Below, in pieces: positions 40,279 through 51,546 of a stretch of DNA of 64,000 nt. The stretch's first letter is position 1. Every line of letters begins with the position of its first letter. The notes under the pieces are model-generated. The model saw nothing but the letters and a program-made list of their open reading frames with translations, was not told the DNA's origin and ran no database searches. A program made the position numbers and the translations under genes. Source of the DNA: Rotaria sp. Silwood1 (taxonomy: Eukaryota; Rotifera; Eurotatoria; Philodinida; Philodinidae); NCBI GenBank assembly GCA_905250075.1, contig CAJNOP010000840.1:21194-85193 (forward strand), written 5' to 3'.

Positions 40279-41789
40279 ATGGCAAGGGCTATAGCCATTG
40301 ATGAATTGAATCCTGATTCTCAATTGTTAAGAAATTTTGATGATGCATGGCGTGCAGATCGTGCTCTTATTCGACAACTTACTTTACAAGAAATGCAAGA
40401 AGAAGAAGATCGAATATTAGCAGCAAGACTTGCTGGTGTCACATTGGATACAATTCCTGATAATGTTCGTAGCATGGCAATGTTACTTGATGATACTGAT
40501 GATGAGAACAACTATGAAGATGAACCAACAAGTACGATTAGTTTACTTCAAGTTTCCGTTTATGTTTAAGAATATTAGTTTATATTGTTAGTAGTTAGTG
40601 AGCAAATGAGTTAATATATTAGTAGAATATTTTTTTATAAGAACAAAATACATGTACTATTGTTTCTATTATAGCGGTGAGTAACCAATCAACTATTAAA
40701 AATATGACAACTACTTACAAACAACAGAAAAAGTAAGTTTTTGTTGTTAAAAAGTTAACTTTGAACCGATAACTTGTGTGATATTACTAGAAAAAAATGT
40801 GCCTTATGTATGGAAAATACCATTAAAACAGATCCTCTACTTCCATGTAATCATACATATTGTATTAGTTGTCTTCAAGAATTGTTTATGAAATCAATGC
40901 AGGATGAAACATTGATGCCACCGCGTTGCTGTCAAAAAATAATTCCAATTGATTTAGCGAAATTAACATCGACACAAATAGAAAATTTTCATGCCAAACA
41001 TCTTGAATATTCCACAAAAGATCGTCTTTATTGTTCACAACCTACTTGCTCGACTTTTATTCCTCCAAAACGTATCGTTAATGGTATTGGTACATGTCCA
41101 AAGTATGTATGAGATAACACATTTAAAATTTAGTTAGAATTTATGCAAGTAAAACTTATAACTATTTTTTTATTTATTATTTGTATTCTAGATCTGGCTG
41201 TGGAATAACAACGTGTTCTATATGCAAAGCGGCTAGTCATGGTAAACTGGATTGTCCTAAGGATGAAGCAACAGCAGCTGTTCTTGCTACAGCTCGTAAA
41301 GCTGGTTGGACTCGTTGCTATCAATGTCGAACAATGGTAGAGTTGACACATGGCTGTTACCATATGACTTGTCGATGTCGTGCCGAATTTTGTTATGTGT
41401 GTTCAACACCTTGGAAAAATTGTAAATGTCCTCAATGGGATGAAGAACGTCTTTTTGTAGAAGCTCGTGTACGTACTGCAAGGTATTCGAAAGATCCATA
41501 AGCAAATATAAAACTAAGATTATAATAAAATACTATTGAAATTTTGTTTATTAGAATTCCTGCTCGTCAAATAGCACAAACCAACAATAGAATAAATTTT
41601 AATGAAGCTGTACAGCGCATGGCTAACCAATTGCGTGCTAATCATGAATGCCGACACACCAATGGATGGGCATATACACGAGGTGGTGGTAGATGCGAAG
41701 AATGTGGTAACTACTTACCACAATATCTATTCCGTTGTTACCAATGTCATTTGATGGCTTGTAATCGGTGCCGACGTAATCGATTATAA
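40279..41789 (+). CDS. RBR-type (RING1-IBR-RING2) E3 ubiquitin ligase
   Basis: Five exons: 40279-40531, 40675-40732, 40791-41102, 41192-41482, 41555-41789; phases match and give 382 residues. The N-terminus is helical and rich in Glu/Asp/Leu. RING1 starts at KCALCMENT and continues with LPCNHTYCISC. The IBR follows (RLYCSQPTCSTFIPP, then GCGITTCSICK). RING2 is RCYQCRTMVELTHGCYHMTC followed by CRAEFCYVC. The Cys of HGC is at the position of the catalytic Cys that carries ubiquitin in parkin/HHARI-type ligases, so the enzyme is probably active. A Cys-rich tail (CEECGNYLPQYLFRCYQCHL) adds a possible extra zinc site. The RING2 and the following KNCKCPQWDEERL resemble the IBR proteins that are numerous in filamentous fungi more than the usual animal RBRs. 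That origin is an inference. Introns are 58-143 bp. Confidence 0.9.
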
Positions 41790-42825
41790 TGACATCTGTA
41801 CTTATTTTTCTTTTCATATTTGTCATCCACAGTTTCCAAAACTGAACACTTCAAAATTTTTTCTGTGGAAAAAATTTCAAAAAAAAAAAGTTCAATGAGA
41901 TGCTTTATTGATCTATTCATGTCAAATGCCGAGGATGCATAAAGCCGTTTTGCAGTTCCAAGGATATCATGAAAAAAAACTCTTTTTTTTTACAAGTCAA
42001 AATAAAATATACTGGTGAATTTAGGAGTGTTGCTTACAAATATCATAATGGGTGTTCTCTCAACTTCTTTTTCCTTGAAATGGCCCTAATCACTCAGTGA
42101 ATCCTATTTTTCATTATTGGGCATCTCATAGAATAAATATTTGTTCTAACTCAGAAAGTAGAGTTCTCTATGAATGTGAACTTCTTATGTCGAAAAAATA
42201 TTACCTTTGTAAAAAGAAAAAAAAATGATTCCCGAGGAATAAATTGACTTTTAATAGACACATAGATTTTTGTCCCGATAACTTTTTATGAAGCCAGACT
42301 TGCTTCAGCATCAAATTTTGGCACATAAGAGCAATTTTAAAACTTTATTGATTAGTCGTTTAGAAAAGATAGAAAAAAGTAGAACAGAGGAGAAATTTCT
42401 AAATACTGGAACATTTAGCATTTTTGGAGTGGATTTGTGAATATTTCAGTGATCTTTAGAATGACAGTCAAGTTTTCTGAAAGAAAAACTAATATTTCAA
42501 AAAGAGATTTTCTAGATATATCAAGTGCTGATGTCAGCAGTAGATAAAATAAGATCGAAGATGAACGAGAGTAGTCAAGATCGTCAAATATTGCCACATC
42601 TGATACAAATTCTATGAGAACTTGATGATAGATTTCCGTTTGAGAACACTTATGCTAGAAGATAAAAATAAATTGATTTGTTTTATAATAGATTTAGAAT
42701 AGAAAATGGCATATTACTAGTTGATTAATCTTGCAAATTGTCAGAATTCATTTTTATTCCCTAGACTGAAAGGCTAGGGTCTAGAAACCGAAATTCATCT
42801 ATGTCTGTCTGTCTGTCGGTAACGC

Positions 42826-43281
42826 GGTCAAAATGGCCATTTTTTTGGCACATGTGACCATTTTGTTGGCACAAACGACCATTTTGTTGGCACAAGTGAC
42901 CATTTTTTTGGCACAAACGGCCATTTTTTTACTAAAATTAACTAGGTAACTATGGTACAAATGAGCATGTAACTATGGCACAAACGGTCATTTTTTTGGT
43001 ACAAACGACCACGTAACTATGGCACAGGTGACCATATAGCAACCATGGTACAAATGATCAAATACTAATTATGGTCAAAATGGCCGTTGTAACTATGGTA
43101 CAAATGACCATTTGGTTCAAATGCCCACAGTAACTGTGGTACAATTGCCCATAGTAACAATGGTACAAATGGCTAAAAATAATAACTATGGTCAAAATCG
43201 CCATAGTGATCGTGGTAATAGTGATGATAGTAACACCATGATCAAAAAATCGACTTGGTAATTATAGTACAAATGATCATA
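42826..43281. repeat. Minisatellite of ~21-28-bp units (GGCACAAACGACCATTTT / GGTACAAATGACCATAGTAACTAT)
   Basis: The first part repeats TTGGCACAAACGACCATTTTG about every 21 bp. It then grades into longer units with ACTATGGTACAAATGACCAT. A short CTGT run (about 42804-42818) precedes it. The rest of 41790-43413 shows nothing gene-like. Confidence 0.75.
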
Positions 43282-43413
43282 CGATAATAAAAATTTATTC
43301 TTGTTAATAATGTGATATATAAATAAACGAAATAAAATTCTTTTTTTTTGTGCAAACAGCGCCAATAAATAAATAAAAATTATAAAAATACAGTAATATT
43401 TATTATTTGAAAA

Positions 43414-43783
43414 ATGAACAACGATATGAATGCAAACGAATCGCCGCATAAACGTAGTTTCTTCTTCGATACCCGAGAGGAACGATTAAAACAGCTGGAG
43501 ATGATCTTAAGTATGTAATGTAATCTCAGAGGATAAAAATTATGAGTAAAATTTTATTAAGTCAGTAACTTTTTCGAAAAGCTATTTGATTATCCCTTTT
43601 GATCAACTTACTGATATGCTTGAAACTTGTTACAAGTTTATGAAAAAGTATCTTTGCTGGAAGCTTAAACTTGACATGAAGTTTTGTATAATTTCTGGCG
43701 AAACTTTCACGGAAGAATATATCGAAGAAAAAATGGATGTATCTTATGTTTATTTTGCAGCTGATTGGAAATGCATCCATTAG
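43414..43783 (+). pseudogene. Small two-exon gene of unknown family, one-base frame break
   Basis: Exon 1 (43414-43510) opens MNNDMNANESPHKRSFFF and continues with a charged helix (TREERLKQLEMIL). A 51-bp GT..AG intron (43511-43561), the size usual in this genome, leads in phase into ISNFFEKLFDYPF. There a T4 run (43597-43600) shifts the frame. The next frame stays open and coding-like from DQLTDMLETCYKFMKKYL to a TAG at 43781-43783 (ends ADWKCIH). With one T fewer the product would be about 105 residues, soluble and mostly helical. I do not recognise the family. The break may be a sequencing error or a real mutation. The support is the exon/intron phase and the coding look of both halves. 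Confidence 0.45.
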
Positions 43784-44061
43784 AGTGAGAATTCTCCAAA
43801 TTAAGTTTTCTGGTCGCCTAAGATATACTGGTCATATTATCAATTTTTGCCTATTACTTTTTTAATGTAGCTTTTTATGCTGTTACATACGTACATGCAT
43901 TCTATCAGTCTAGGGCTAAGTGAATCGCTTGACGATGAACGTTACTTGTCTGTTATCTGATCATGATAACAAGGAAAAAGAACAAAAAGTTAAATTGTAC
44001 ATGTTGGTGACAAGTATGAAAATATCGTAGTAGTTGTCTTTCAATTTCAGTTAGTCGGCTT

Positions 44062-47000
44062 CAGGGTTGCCAAACCTCCTGATTTGACCAGGAGTCTCCT
44101 GATTTTCAAACTTTTCTCCTGATAAAAATTCTCCTGAATTCAGGAACTGATTTTGAGGATTTTCTCCTGATTTCTACTGATTTTCAATTTTTTGTTGGCT
44201 TTGGTTTTAACGACATTTTGAATCAGTAAAAAATGGGTAGAAGAGAAAGAGCACTGTTAAACGTAGAGGTGATCATTTCCTAGCTTATCTTCATGGTAGT
44301 GAAAATATGCCTAATGCATAAAGATTAGCCCCGTTATCTTTTTGTTGTATCTGTCTCCAATGTTTGTTGAGAGTGAATTTTCATTCATCTGAAATGTTTA
44401 TAAAATGATAATAGAAATCGAACCATAAATCATTCTGTTGATGCAGAATTGAGAATTAGAATGAATAGTCATTCCGATTGTACAACGTTTCGTAATTATT
44501 TTTGAAACAATCAAGAATTGTCAACGCAAAGTTTTCTCGGCAGAAAAATGTAGGCATGTTGCAAAAGTCATGCCGACAGAATCGTAAACATTTTATATGC
44601 CATATTCGATTTATTTTGCTTTTTGGTTCTTGTCATATGCTTATAAAATATTTGCGTCTACTTTCTTTATGTCGGTAAATGTACAGATGTAAAAATACCA
44701 GTAGAATAAAGCACACATAAGTATAGAAATGTCTCAAAATCTTGAAAAAATCTCAAAAAAAAAAGAAAGGACAACTCTCGAATATCAGAATTGTCGAAAG
44801 GAACATCTTAAAAGAATAAATATCGAACGTTCTTCGATGATCATTCTAAAATAGCAGGCAGAACACACTGGCATCTCACCAACATTTTGTCAAAAAAGAG
44901 GAAAAAAAGGTCCAGCATCCTTGAAAAAAGTCGATTTTTAATAAAAACGAAGAGAAAAATAGGCATACTGTTTTCGTCGGAAGAAAACTAAAACACACTG
45001 ACACAATAGTACTATAAATCCGACAATACCTGCATGTTTTCAGTATAGGTTGAATATGACTTGAAAGAGTAAAAAAGGAATAAAGCTTCTAATTATCCAT
45101 AGAGATTATTGTGCGACTGCTTATGTATGCATTAGAAAACGATAAACATTAGAAAAAAGTCAATTCTATTTACGTAGTATCTGACAATGATATTACTCTG
45201 TCTGAGTAAGTAGGCACACAGAAATAGAAACGATCAGAATTCATTAGATATCGTTTTGGCTTTTTGTTCCCTTTTTCGGACGGCTGCGCATGTGAAAACG
45301 GTATTTTTTCATTTTTTTTCAAATTTCAGCAGTTCTTCCGTGATTTTGATCATTTTTCGCAATTCAGTTTCATTTTTTTCATTTCCCAGCGTAAATTAAT
45401 ACGTTGGTTGCAAGGACACCCTACAGCGGGTTTGTGAGAAATTGTTTGATCCTGTGCTATCGAAAACGCTTGATTTTTACAGCGGAAAATGTTCATCTCC
45501 TTGCGTTCTGTAGAAAACGACATATATGTATTGGGTAGATTGTACGATCTCCTGCTTTTTTATTATCAGGACGCATCTGTTTGTTGCTTTCTCATTCCAT
45601 CATATCCGATTTCTTCCAAGTATCATCAAGCCGTGGTCAATATTTACCTATGTCAAACAGACACGCACGTAATCGGAGAGATACTGCGTTTCACATGGCT
45701 CAGTATTGCGATCGTATAATTCCTTGATCTTATGCGCAGAAATACGATCGTTTATGGACAAGCAAAGCTCGTCTACAGTTTTCGTTTTCTGCATTTCTTC
45801 GTATACTATTATATTTCTCTGTGTACCATTTGAAGACATACGATCGTCCAAATTGTGATCGTATACAGACAAACACAGGAAGAGTGAAGTTGCTTCATTT
45901 TGACAGTAAATCAATCGCATAAAGTAAGCTAGCAGCATGTCACAGGAGCTGTAATCAATCCAGCAATTTTGAAGGATCAAATATTGCCGGACACAACATA
46001 AAATATTTTATCGGTATTTAATACAGAGAAATCTTCAACTTATGACATCATGCTGTCGGTGGCTATCTTGCCGAAGAAATCCTATCGGATCTGACAGGAT
46101 TTTAGGGTATATTTAGCCAACCTGGAAACTTCTTCTCTCTTTGACGCATGCCTTACGCTACGAGTTAGCCATTCCTTGTTAGATTCACATCATAAGCTTC
46201 CATAGGGTCGAGAAAAACGGCCAAGAAAAGTGAATGCGAGATTATGGTTTTACATGTCAATCTAAACTAGAAAACTTGCCAGAGCCGTGAGAGAATGACA
46301 AGTTCACATCTGAAATATAATTGAGTGACTTTACCTTCGCTATAGAGCTACTAGAATCGAGTCCCAATTAGAGGTATATAACATCGTTGAAGGTGATCAT
46401 TATAAAATCATATATTTTAGCCTCAATTATACAACTCGACTGACAAGCATATCAGTTTATGTTATGATATCTTTTTGTATGATATAGTAACATTAATCAA
46501 CAAATTCATGCATATTTTCACCAACAACCTACTTTTTTGTGAGAAAAGAGAACACAAAAGAGGATTTTTCTGAAAAAAAGAGACTAAATGGAAGAATTTT
46601 AAAAGAAAAGAGGAAAAAGAGGTGGAGTGGGATGTCAGAACACAGGAAAATCTCACTTCATTCGTGCTCGTCCGATTTCAATAGGTTTCCAGCACGTCGC
46701 CCGGTAGTAGATCTGGTCGAAATTTTACCTAGCAATCTCCAGAGTGATCCAATCGGGACTGGTTAAGAAATCAGCGATTTTCTAGAGAGAGTCGACCTGA
46801 ATCTGGCGTAAGAAACATGTCGAAGTATTATGAAACCGCTCGGTTCCGTAGCTTTTCAGCGTCTTTTCGATCTATTTTTGACTGTTTCGGCGGCCGAAAC
46901 GATGGACCCTATATTGTATTATGAACAAAGTAGACAGGTATACATACATAGATTTATTCGAGATTTTTTGTTTCAAGATTTTCAATTCGAGATATCAAGA

Positions 47001-47330
47001 CAGAGACATATTCATGATTACCTGTCTCTTTTCTTTATTTCACTTGTGAGATAATTATTTTCCTACTCATTTGATAGAGAAACGTCACAAGAGTTCGTAA
47101 ACTAACTGTGACAGTATTGTCTCTACAAGAGAAAGCTGTCTGACACTCTTCTGTTTAACCTGATTTCAAAAATTTTCTGATTTTTCTCCGAATTTTTTGG
47201 AAGTCTTCTGATTCTTCGAAAAAAAAACTTCCTCATTTTTCTCCTGATTTTCTAGAAAAAAATCTACTGATCAACTCCTGAATTTTTACAAAAAACTCCT
47301 GATTTCTAAAATTTGGATTTGGCAACCCTG
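44062..47330. mobile_element. hAT-type DNA transposon, non-autonomous, 3.27 kb
   Basis: The left end CAGGGTTGCCAAA (44062-44074) is matched by the inverted right end TTTGGCAACCCTG (47318-47330). Both sides are flanked by the same 8 bases, GTCGGCTT (44054-44061 and 47331-47338). An 8-bp target duplication with CAGGG-type termini is the signature of the hAT superfamily. Both subterminal regions carry repeated CTCCTGATTTT words. No intact transposase frame is present, so movement would need enzyme supplied elsewhere. The perfect duplication and TIRs suggest a fairly recent insertion. Confidence 0.85.
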
Positions 47331-47906
47331 GTCGGCTTCATTATTCCTTCTTGTCTCTTACGTCAATGACAAAAGGAAAGCTTGAATTAAGTCATCATAT
47401 AGGAAATATGTTGAAGACAGCAAGAAAAACCGATAGGAATACCTGTCACTTGATACACATAATTAATGTAATACTCAAGTGACATGAAAAAAGAAGTTGT
47501 CTTACGAGAGAACATATTTGTGTGTATCCATTGAGAACAAGTTAAAAAGTATTCCGTCTTATAGATTCGAAAAAAAATACAAAAGAATGAAGAAAATTTT
47601 CGAAAGGAAAATGTGTAAAAATGATAGACGAGATACATTATCAATTACAATTGGTCATAAAAAGCCATGGGAAACATGTTTATACGGATTGAGTTCTATT
47701 TGAATCTACGTGTGTGAGAAAAAGTATTTTTTGAAAAATTATTTTCATCAGATGATTATAAATATCATTAGTCGAAAAATAACGATGATGCAAAGTCTAG
47801 TACAAAAAATAATTCACTTTGGCTACAGTTTTAGCTAGAAAACAGAAAATTTTGGAAAATGAAGATCATAATTAGATATACATATGATAAAAATTTCAGC
47901 TATCTA

Positions 47907-48058
47907 TGTGGGTGGTGGGTGTGGGTGTGGGTGTGATTTCTCCTCATTTCTTCAACAACATACCCACACTCATACCCACACCCACACCACACACCCACAC
48001 CCACACCACCCACACCCACACCACCCACACCCAGCCCACACCCACACCCACCCACACC
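47907..48058. repeat. Long inverted TGTGGG-like array
   Basis: A 30-bp G-rich arm (GTGGGTGGTGGGTGTGGGTG and on) is followed after about 25 bp by about 95 bp of C-rich repeats (CCACACCCACAC with CCACCC variants). The C-rich arm is much longer than its partner. Frames through it encode only low-complexity His/Thr/Pro or Gly/Val runs. Confidence 0.85.
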
Positions 48059-49330
48059 TCTGCAATAATTACCAATACTTTCAAGGAACAATGAGCAATG
48101 CGGTGAAAAAGATTATCAAGACTGGCATCTGGTCAAATACAGCAAATTAAGTGATAGTTAGTAAAAACTTACACTATTGTCCTCGCTCAACAGTTATGAG
48201 TTTTATTTAGTCGCTGTATGTTTCTTTCAATACGGTAGCTACTTTTTTCCCATCCATTCTCTTTCCTGTTTTGTTTATGTATATCTACTGTGATTAAATT
48301 GGACAAGTACTGAAAACACATTTTTTAATCGGATCCTAACCATGTATATATTTCTTTTCTACACATATCTTGCCAGTCAAATAGTTGACGACTATAATCA
48401 TTATTGAAAGTATAAGTATGAGTGCGTTAAAGCATCACCCAACACTCACATTTTACAGTCACAGTCCAACCTCCTGACATTATAATTCGTATGGTCGATA
48501 TGAAGTAATTATCTTAATTATTTCTTGATTTAACATTCAAAGATCATTCTTATTCAGCTAATAGTGAAGAAAAAATAAAGTATTTCATTATACTCTGTTT
48601 CCAACTGTTTCATTTCAATTGTTCTACTGTTGGATAAAAAATTTTCAGGTCTTCTTGTAAAGTCTTGCGAGTTTTCACTTTTATACAAAAAAGAAAAATA
48701 CTGTAAACTTTGCTTGTAGACCGATGATATTCACGGCGGAATGTTAATGAAAGATAGAATAGAAATGAACACCATCACATTGCTAAAGAGAGAAACAACA
48801 ACAGTTATTTGTCAAATCGTATCAAACAATGATGTATTTAAAAACTCTTTTTTTTTGGTTTTCATTGTCAACCTAGCTAAACCTTTACTGTCTTTTCAGT
48901 CAGATGTAGCTGTGGAGTAAGAAAAGATCTACAGCCACCCAAAACTTTAGTCTTTAGGTTCTTGAAGTAAAGAAAAAAAATTAGGAGACAGTAAAAGATC
49001 CTATTTTCTTACTTATGTATGGAAATGACACCTCCTTTGAGGCACACCATGAACATTAACTCTTTTAGGATTTTTCTACCTGCGTTGAACCCTAATTACA
49101 GTCAAAGATGAGATCGAACTGCATCCAACAGTTAGATACGTTCTCTCGTGATTAGCACATTTGATAGAGCTGTGTTAGTTGTTTGTAAATATTCTATTTT
49201 CGCTACACTTTACTTTTGGTCAACATTTCGGCGCAACGATTGTCAAGAACTAATATATTTAACGCTTTTATCGAGAAGAAAACACCTTACAGTATAGCAA
49301 TTAACTACAGAGTCCACAAAAAGTTCATGA

Positions 49331-49461
49331 TGGGTGTGGGGTGTGGGTGTGGGTGGGTGTGNNNNNNNNNNNNNNNNNNNNNNNNNNNNNNNNNNNNNNN
49401 NNNNNNNNNNNNNNNNNNNNNNNNNNNNNNNNNNNNNNNNNNNNNNNNNNNNNNNNNNNNN
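49331..49461. other. Assembly gap (100 N) adjoining a TGTGGG-like array
   Basis: The G-rich run TGGGTGTGGGGTGTGGGTG and following bases (49331-49361) breaks off into exactly 100 N (49362-49461), the usual placeholder for a gap of unknown size. The assembler probably failed in this repeat. True length and content are unknown. Confidence 0.9.
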
Positions 49462-50046
49462 GGATTCTTGGTATGTTTCTGATAAGTTTGTGTCTTATAT
49501 GATTTTGAGAATTCAAAATCCGATATTGTTTCTCATGAGAGGTTCGAATCTTTCTTGCGAGTTAGTCAAGCTTGGAATGTGAGAATGGACGAAGACAGAT
49601 ATATTCACACCCATATCTAATTCAAGATCGTCAATGAGAGGATAATAATACAATAATTGATACTTATATTAATAATCCTAGTTTCTTCATATAGAATTGT
49701 AGATGATTAGAATGATGCTTGATAAATGTTGCGCAATATTCTATTTTCATATGTTAGTAACTTTGGTTGAAAAACTTCATAATTGTCATTCGCATTTAAA
49801 TGAGATTTATTACTTGTTAAATTGATTATAGTCATCAAATAAGACGACTATAGAAGAGAATTAGAGTAGAGTATAAATTATGAGTTAGTCTAGTTTTTGT
49901 TGTATATTTTATTTAGTTAATATTAAGAACAGATAGACTTACAAAAAAAAAAATAATAAATAATCTTTGTTTATTATAGAGAAAAAGTTTAGAAACGATG
50001 TTCACGGACAATATATAATTTTTTGCTTTTCAATGGAATGATTATA

Positions 50047-51546
50047 TTAATTAGTATCAGTTTTATCTTGTTCAATATTATGATTATCCATGATATCATT
50101 CTTAATATTCTCAACAGATTTGCTAATATCTGTTATAGCCCATGGAAAATCATCCTTAGCATCAATAAAAACATCTTTAAATAAAAATTGATGAAAACGT
50201 TGTTGATATTCATTTGGTGGAACAAGAGAATATTCAAGATGTCTATCAGGATCAGTTAGTTTTCGATATGTTTGATCAAGAATTCTAAGAGTATCATATG
50301 TTTGAAGGATATCAATCAAAGCTAAATAAATATAAACACGTTTATTAGTTCCATTAATAATACCTGGTATAGGTAAAGTTGCATAAGCAATAGAATCATT
50401 ATTATAATATAAATTCATATTAATTTTTTCATTGAGAATTTCTAATGGTTTTAAATATGAATTTGGCAAAGATGTTCTATCAAATTCAAGAATTAATGAT
50501 GAAGTACAGGTACTTGAGTTTTCTATTTGGTTTGTTGCAAGACTATTAGTTGTACGAAGAAGAGCTATAATTCCTGTTATCTTTTGACGTTCTAACATTT
50601 GTGATTCAGACATATCTAAATGTTTAATTCCAAGTAATAATGAATAATCCATAATATTAAGTTTTTTTAAAGCTTTTGCATCATTAGCAATAATAATTTT
50701 TAATTTTTGATAAATATTTGTTGGTATACGTATACCATTTGGATATAATTCTCTAAAATTCATATCTTTTAATTTGTAGAATTTTTCTGTTGATAAATAT
50801 CCAGTTGTTTTTCGTCTTATTTTCGAACCTTTTAAATCATATATTTCATTAATATTTAATGATGGTGTAAATGCATTAACTGTAATAGCAACATAAATTA
50901 TAATATCTGATAATGATGATGATGTTTGTATACGTAATGAATATAATCCAACATAACGATTAAGTAATGTTAAATGTTGTCGAAATCGTAAATGATAACC
51001 AGATAAAATTCGTAATAATAAATGTGCTTCATAATCAAGTAAAGTTTTTAGAATAAATAATTGATCATCTGTTTTATACATTAATGAACCACTTCTACCT
51101 GTATTTGTGAAATCTTTTAAATTATATTGAGAAAATGATTGACGAAATTTTTCATTGGATATACCTAAATCTTCACGTAATTGATAAAAAATCGTTGGAG
51201 CTAATGAACTTATTTCAATATGTATTTTATCATCATTGTTAATTAATTCAGCAAATTGAATATTATCTTCTTTAACATTTAATGTATATTGACACGAATG
51301 ATATAAATGATGTTCATTACCAAAAACAGTGATATCATCTTCTTTATATTCATTAAATTTTTTTGTTACATGATCAAGTAAATCAACAATACCATGACAT
51401 AATGTTGGTCCAATAACTGAAGTTTTTGAACTAACATAGCGTAAGGTTATTGGAGCTGTCACAAAAGATGCAGCATGAAAATCTAATTGATCCAATACAT
51501 CAATATCTAATAGGCTTTCACTTATTTTGTTATTACTAGTCGTCAT
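50047..51546 (-). CDS. Phosphatidylinositol phosphate kinase (PIP4K/PIP5K family)
   Basis: A single 499-codon frame from the ATG at 51546. About 110 residues without a recognised domain come first. The kinase domain then shows a glycine loop GRSGSLMYKT (~150-159), the ATP lysine in FILKTL (K167), and YDLKGSKIRR (~236-245). IMDYSLLLGI (~298-307) has the catalytic Asp, and LIDILQTYD (~410-418) has the metal-binding Asp. Near the C-terminus PPNEYQQRFHQFL corresponds to the PxxYxxRF segment that ends the domain. These enzymes phosphorylate phosphatidylinositol monophosphates to PI(4,5)P2 at membranes. Whether this is type I or type II cannot be settled by eye. The order and motifs are complete, so activity is likely. 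The sequence is diverged and intronless, which could mean an old retrocopy or intron loss. Confidence 0.85.
   Translation of the reverse strand: MTTSNNKISESLLDIDVLDQLDFHAASFVTAPITLRYVSSKTSVIGPTLCHGIVDLLDHVTKKFNEYKEDDITVFGNEHHLYHSCQYTLNVKEDNIQFAELINNDDKIHIEISSLAPTIFYQLREDLGISNEKFRQSFSQYNLKDFTNTGRSGSLMYKTDDQLFILKTLLDYEAHLLLRILSGYHLRFRQHLTLLNRYVGLYSLRIQTSSSLSDIIIYVAITVNAFTPSLNINEIYDLKGSKIRRKTTGYLSTEKFYKLKDMNFRELYPNGIRIPTNIYQKLKIIIANDAKALKKLNIMDYSLLLGIKHLDMSESQMLERQKITGIIALLRTTNSLATNQIENSSTCTSSLILEFDRTSLPNSYLKPLEILNEKINMNLYYNNDSIAYATLPIPGIINGTNKRVYIYLALIDILQTYDTLRILDQTYRKLTDPDRHLEYSLVPPNEYQQRFHQFLFKDVFIDAKDDFPWAITDISKSVENIKNDIMDNHNIEQDKTDTN

Larger units (their letters stand above)
47339..50046. 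other. Gene-poor region with TGTGGG-like arrays and a gap
   Basis: No gene is recognised. The stretch contains the longest TGTGGG-like array of the window (47907-48058), a weak one (48416-48453), and the array running into the assembly gap (49331 onwards). Confidence 0.5.

Noticed and set aside
44330-44530. Possible remnant of a hAT transposase C-terminus (SPMFVESEFSFI then stops)
   Set aside because: The resemblance to the hAT dimerisation motif is weak, interrupted by stops, and too close to the element's left end to be preceded by a transposase.
45489-45980. Two frames of 76 and 110 codons inside the hAT element
   Set aside because: No transposase motif and no coding-like composition; they overlap on opposite strands.
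47884-48150. Open frames rich in His/Thr/Pro or Gly/Val
   Set aside because: Translation of the TGTGGG-like array in different frames; low complexity only.
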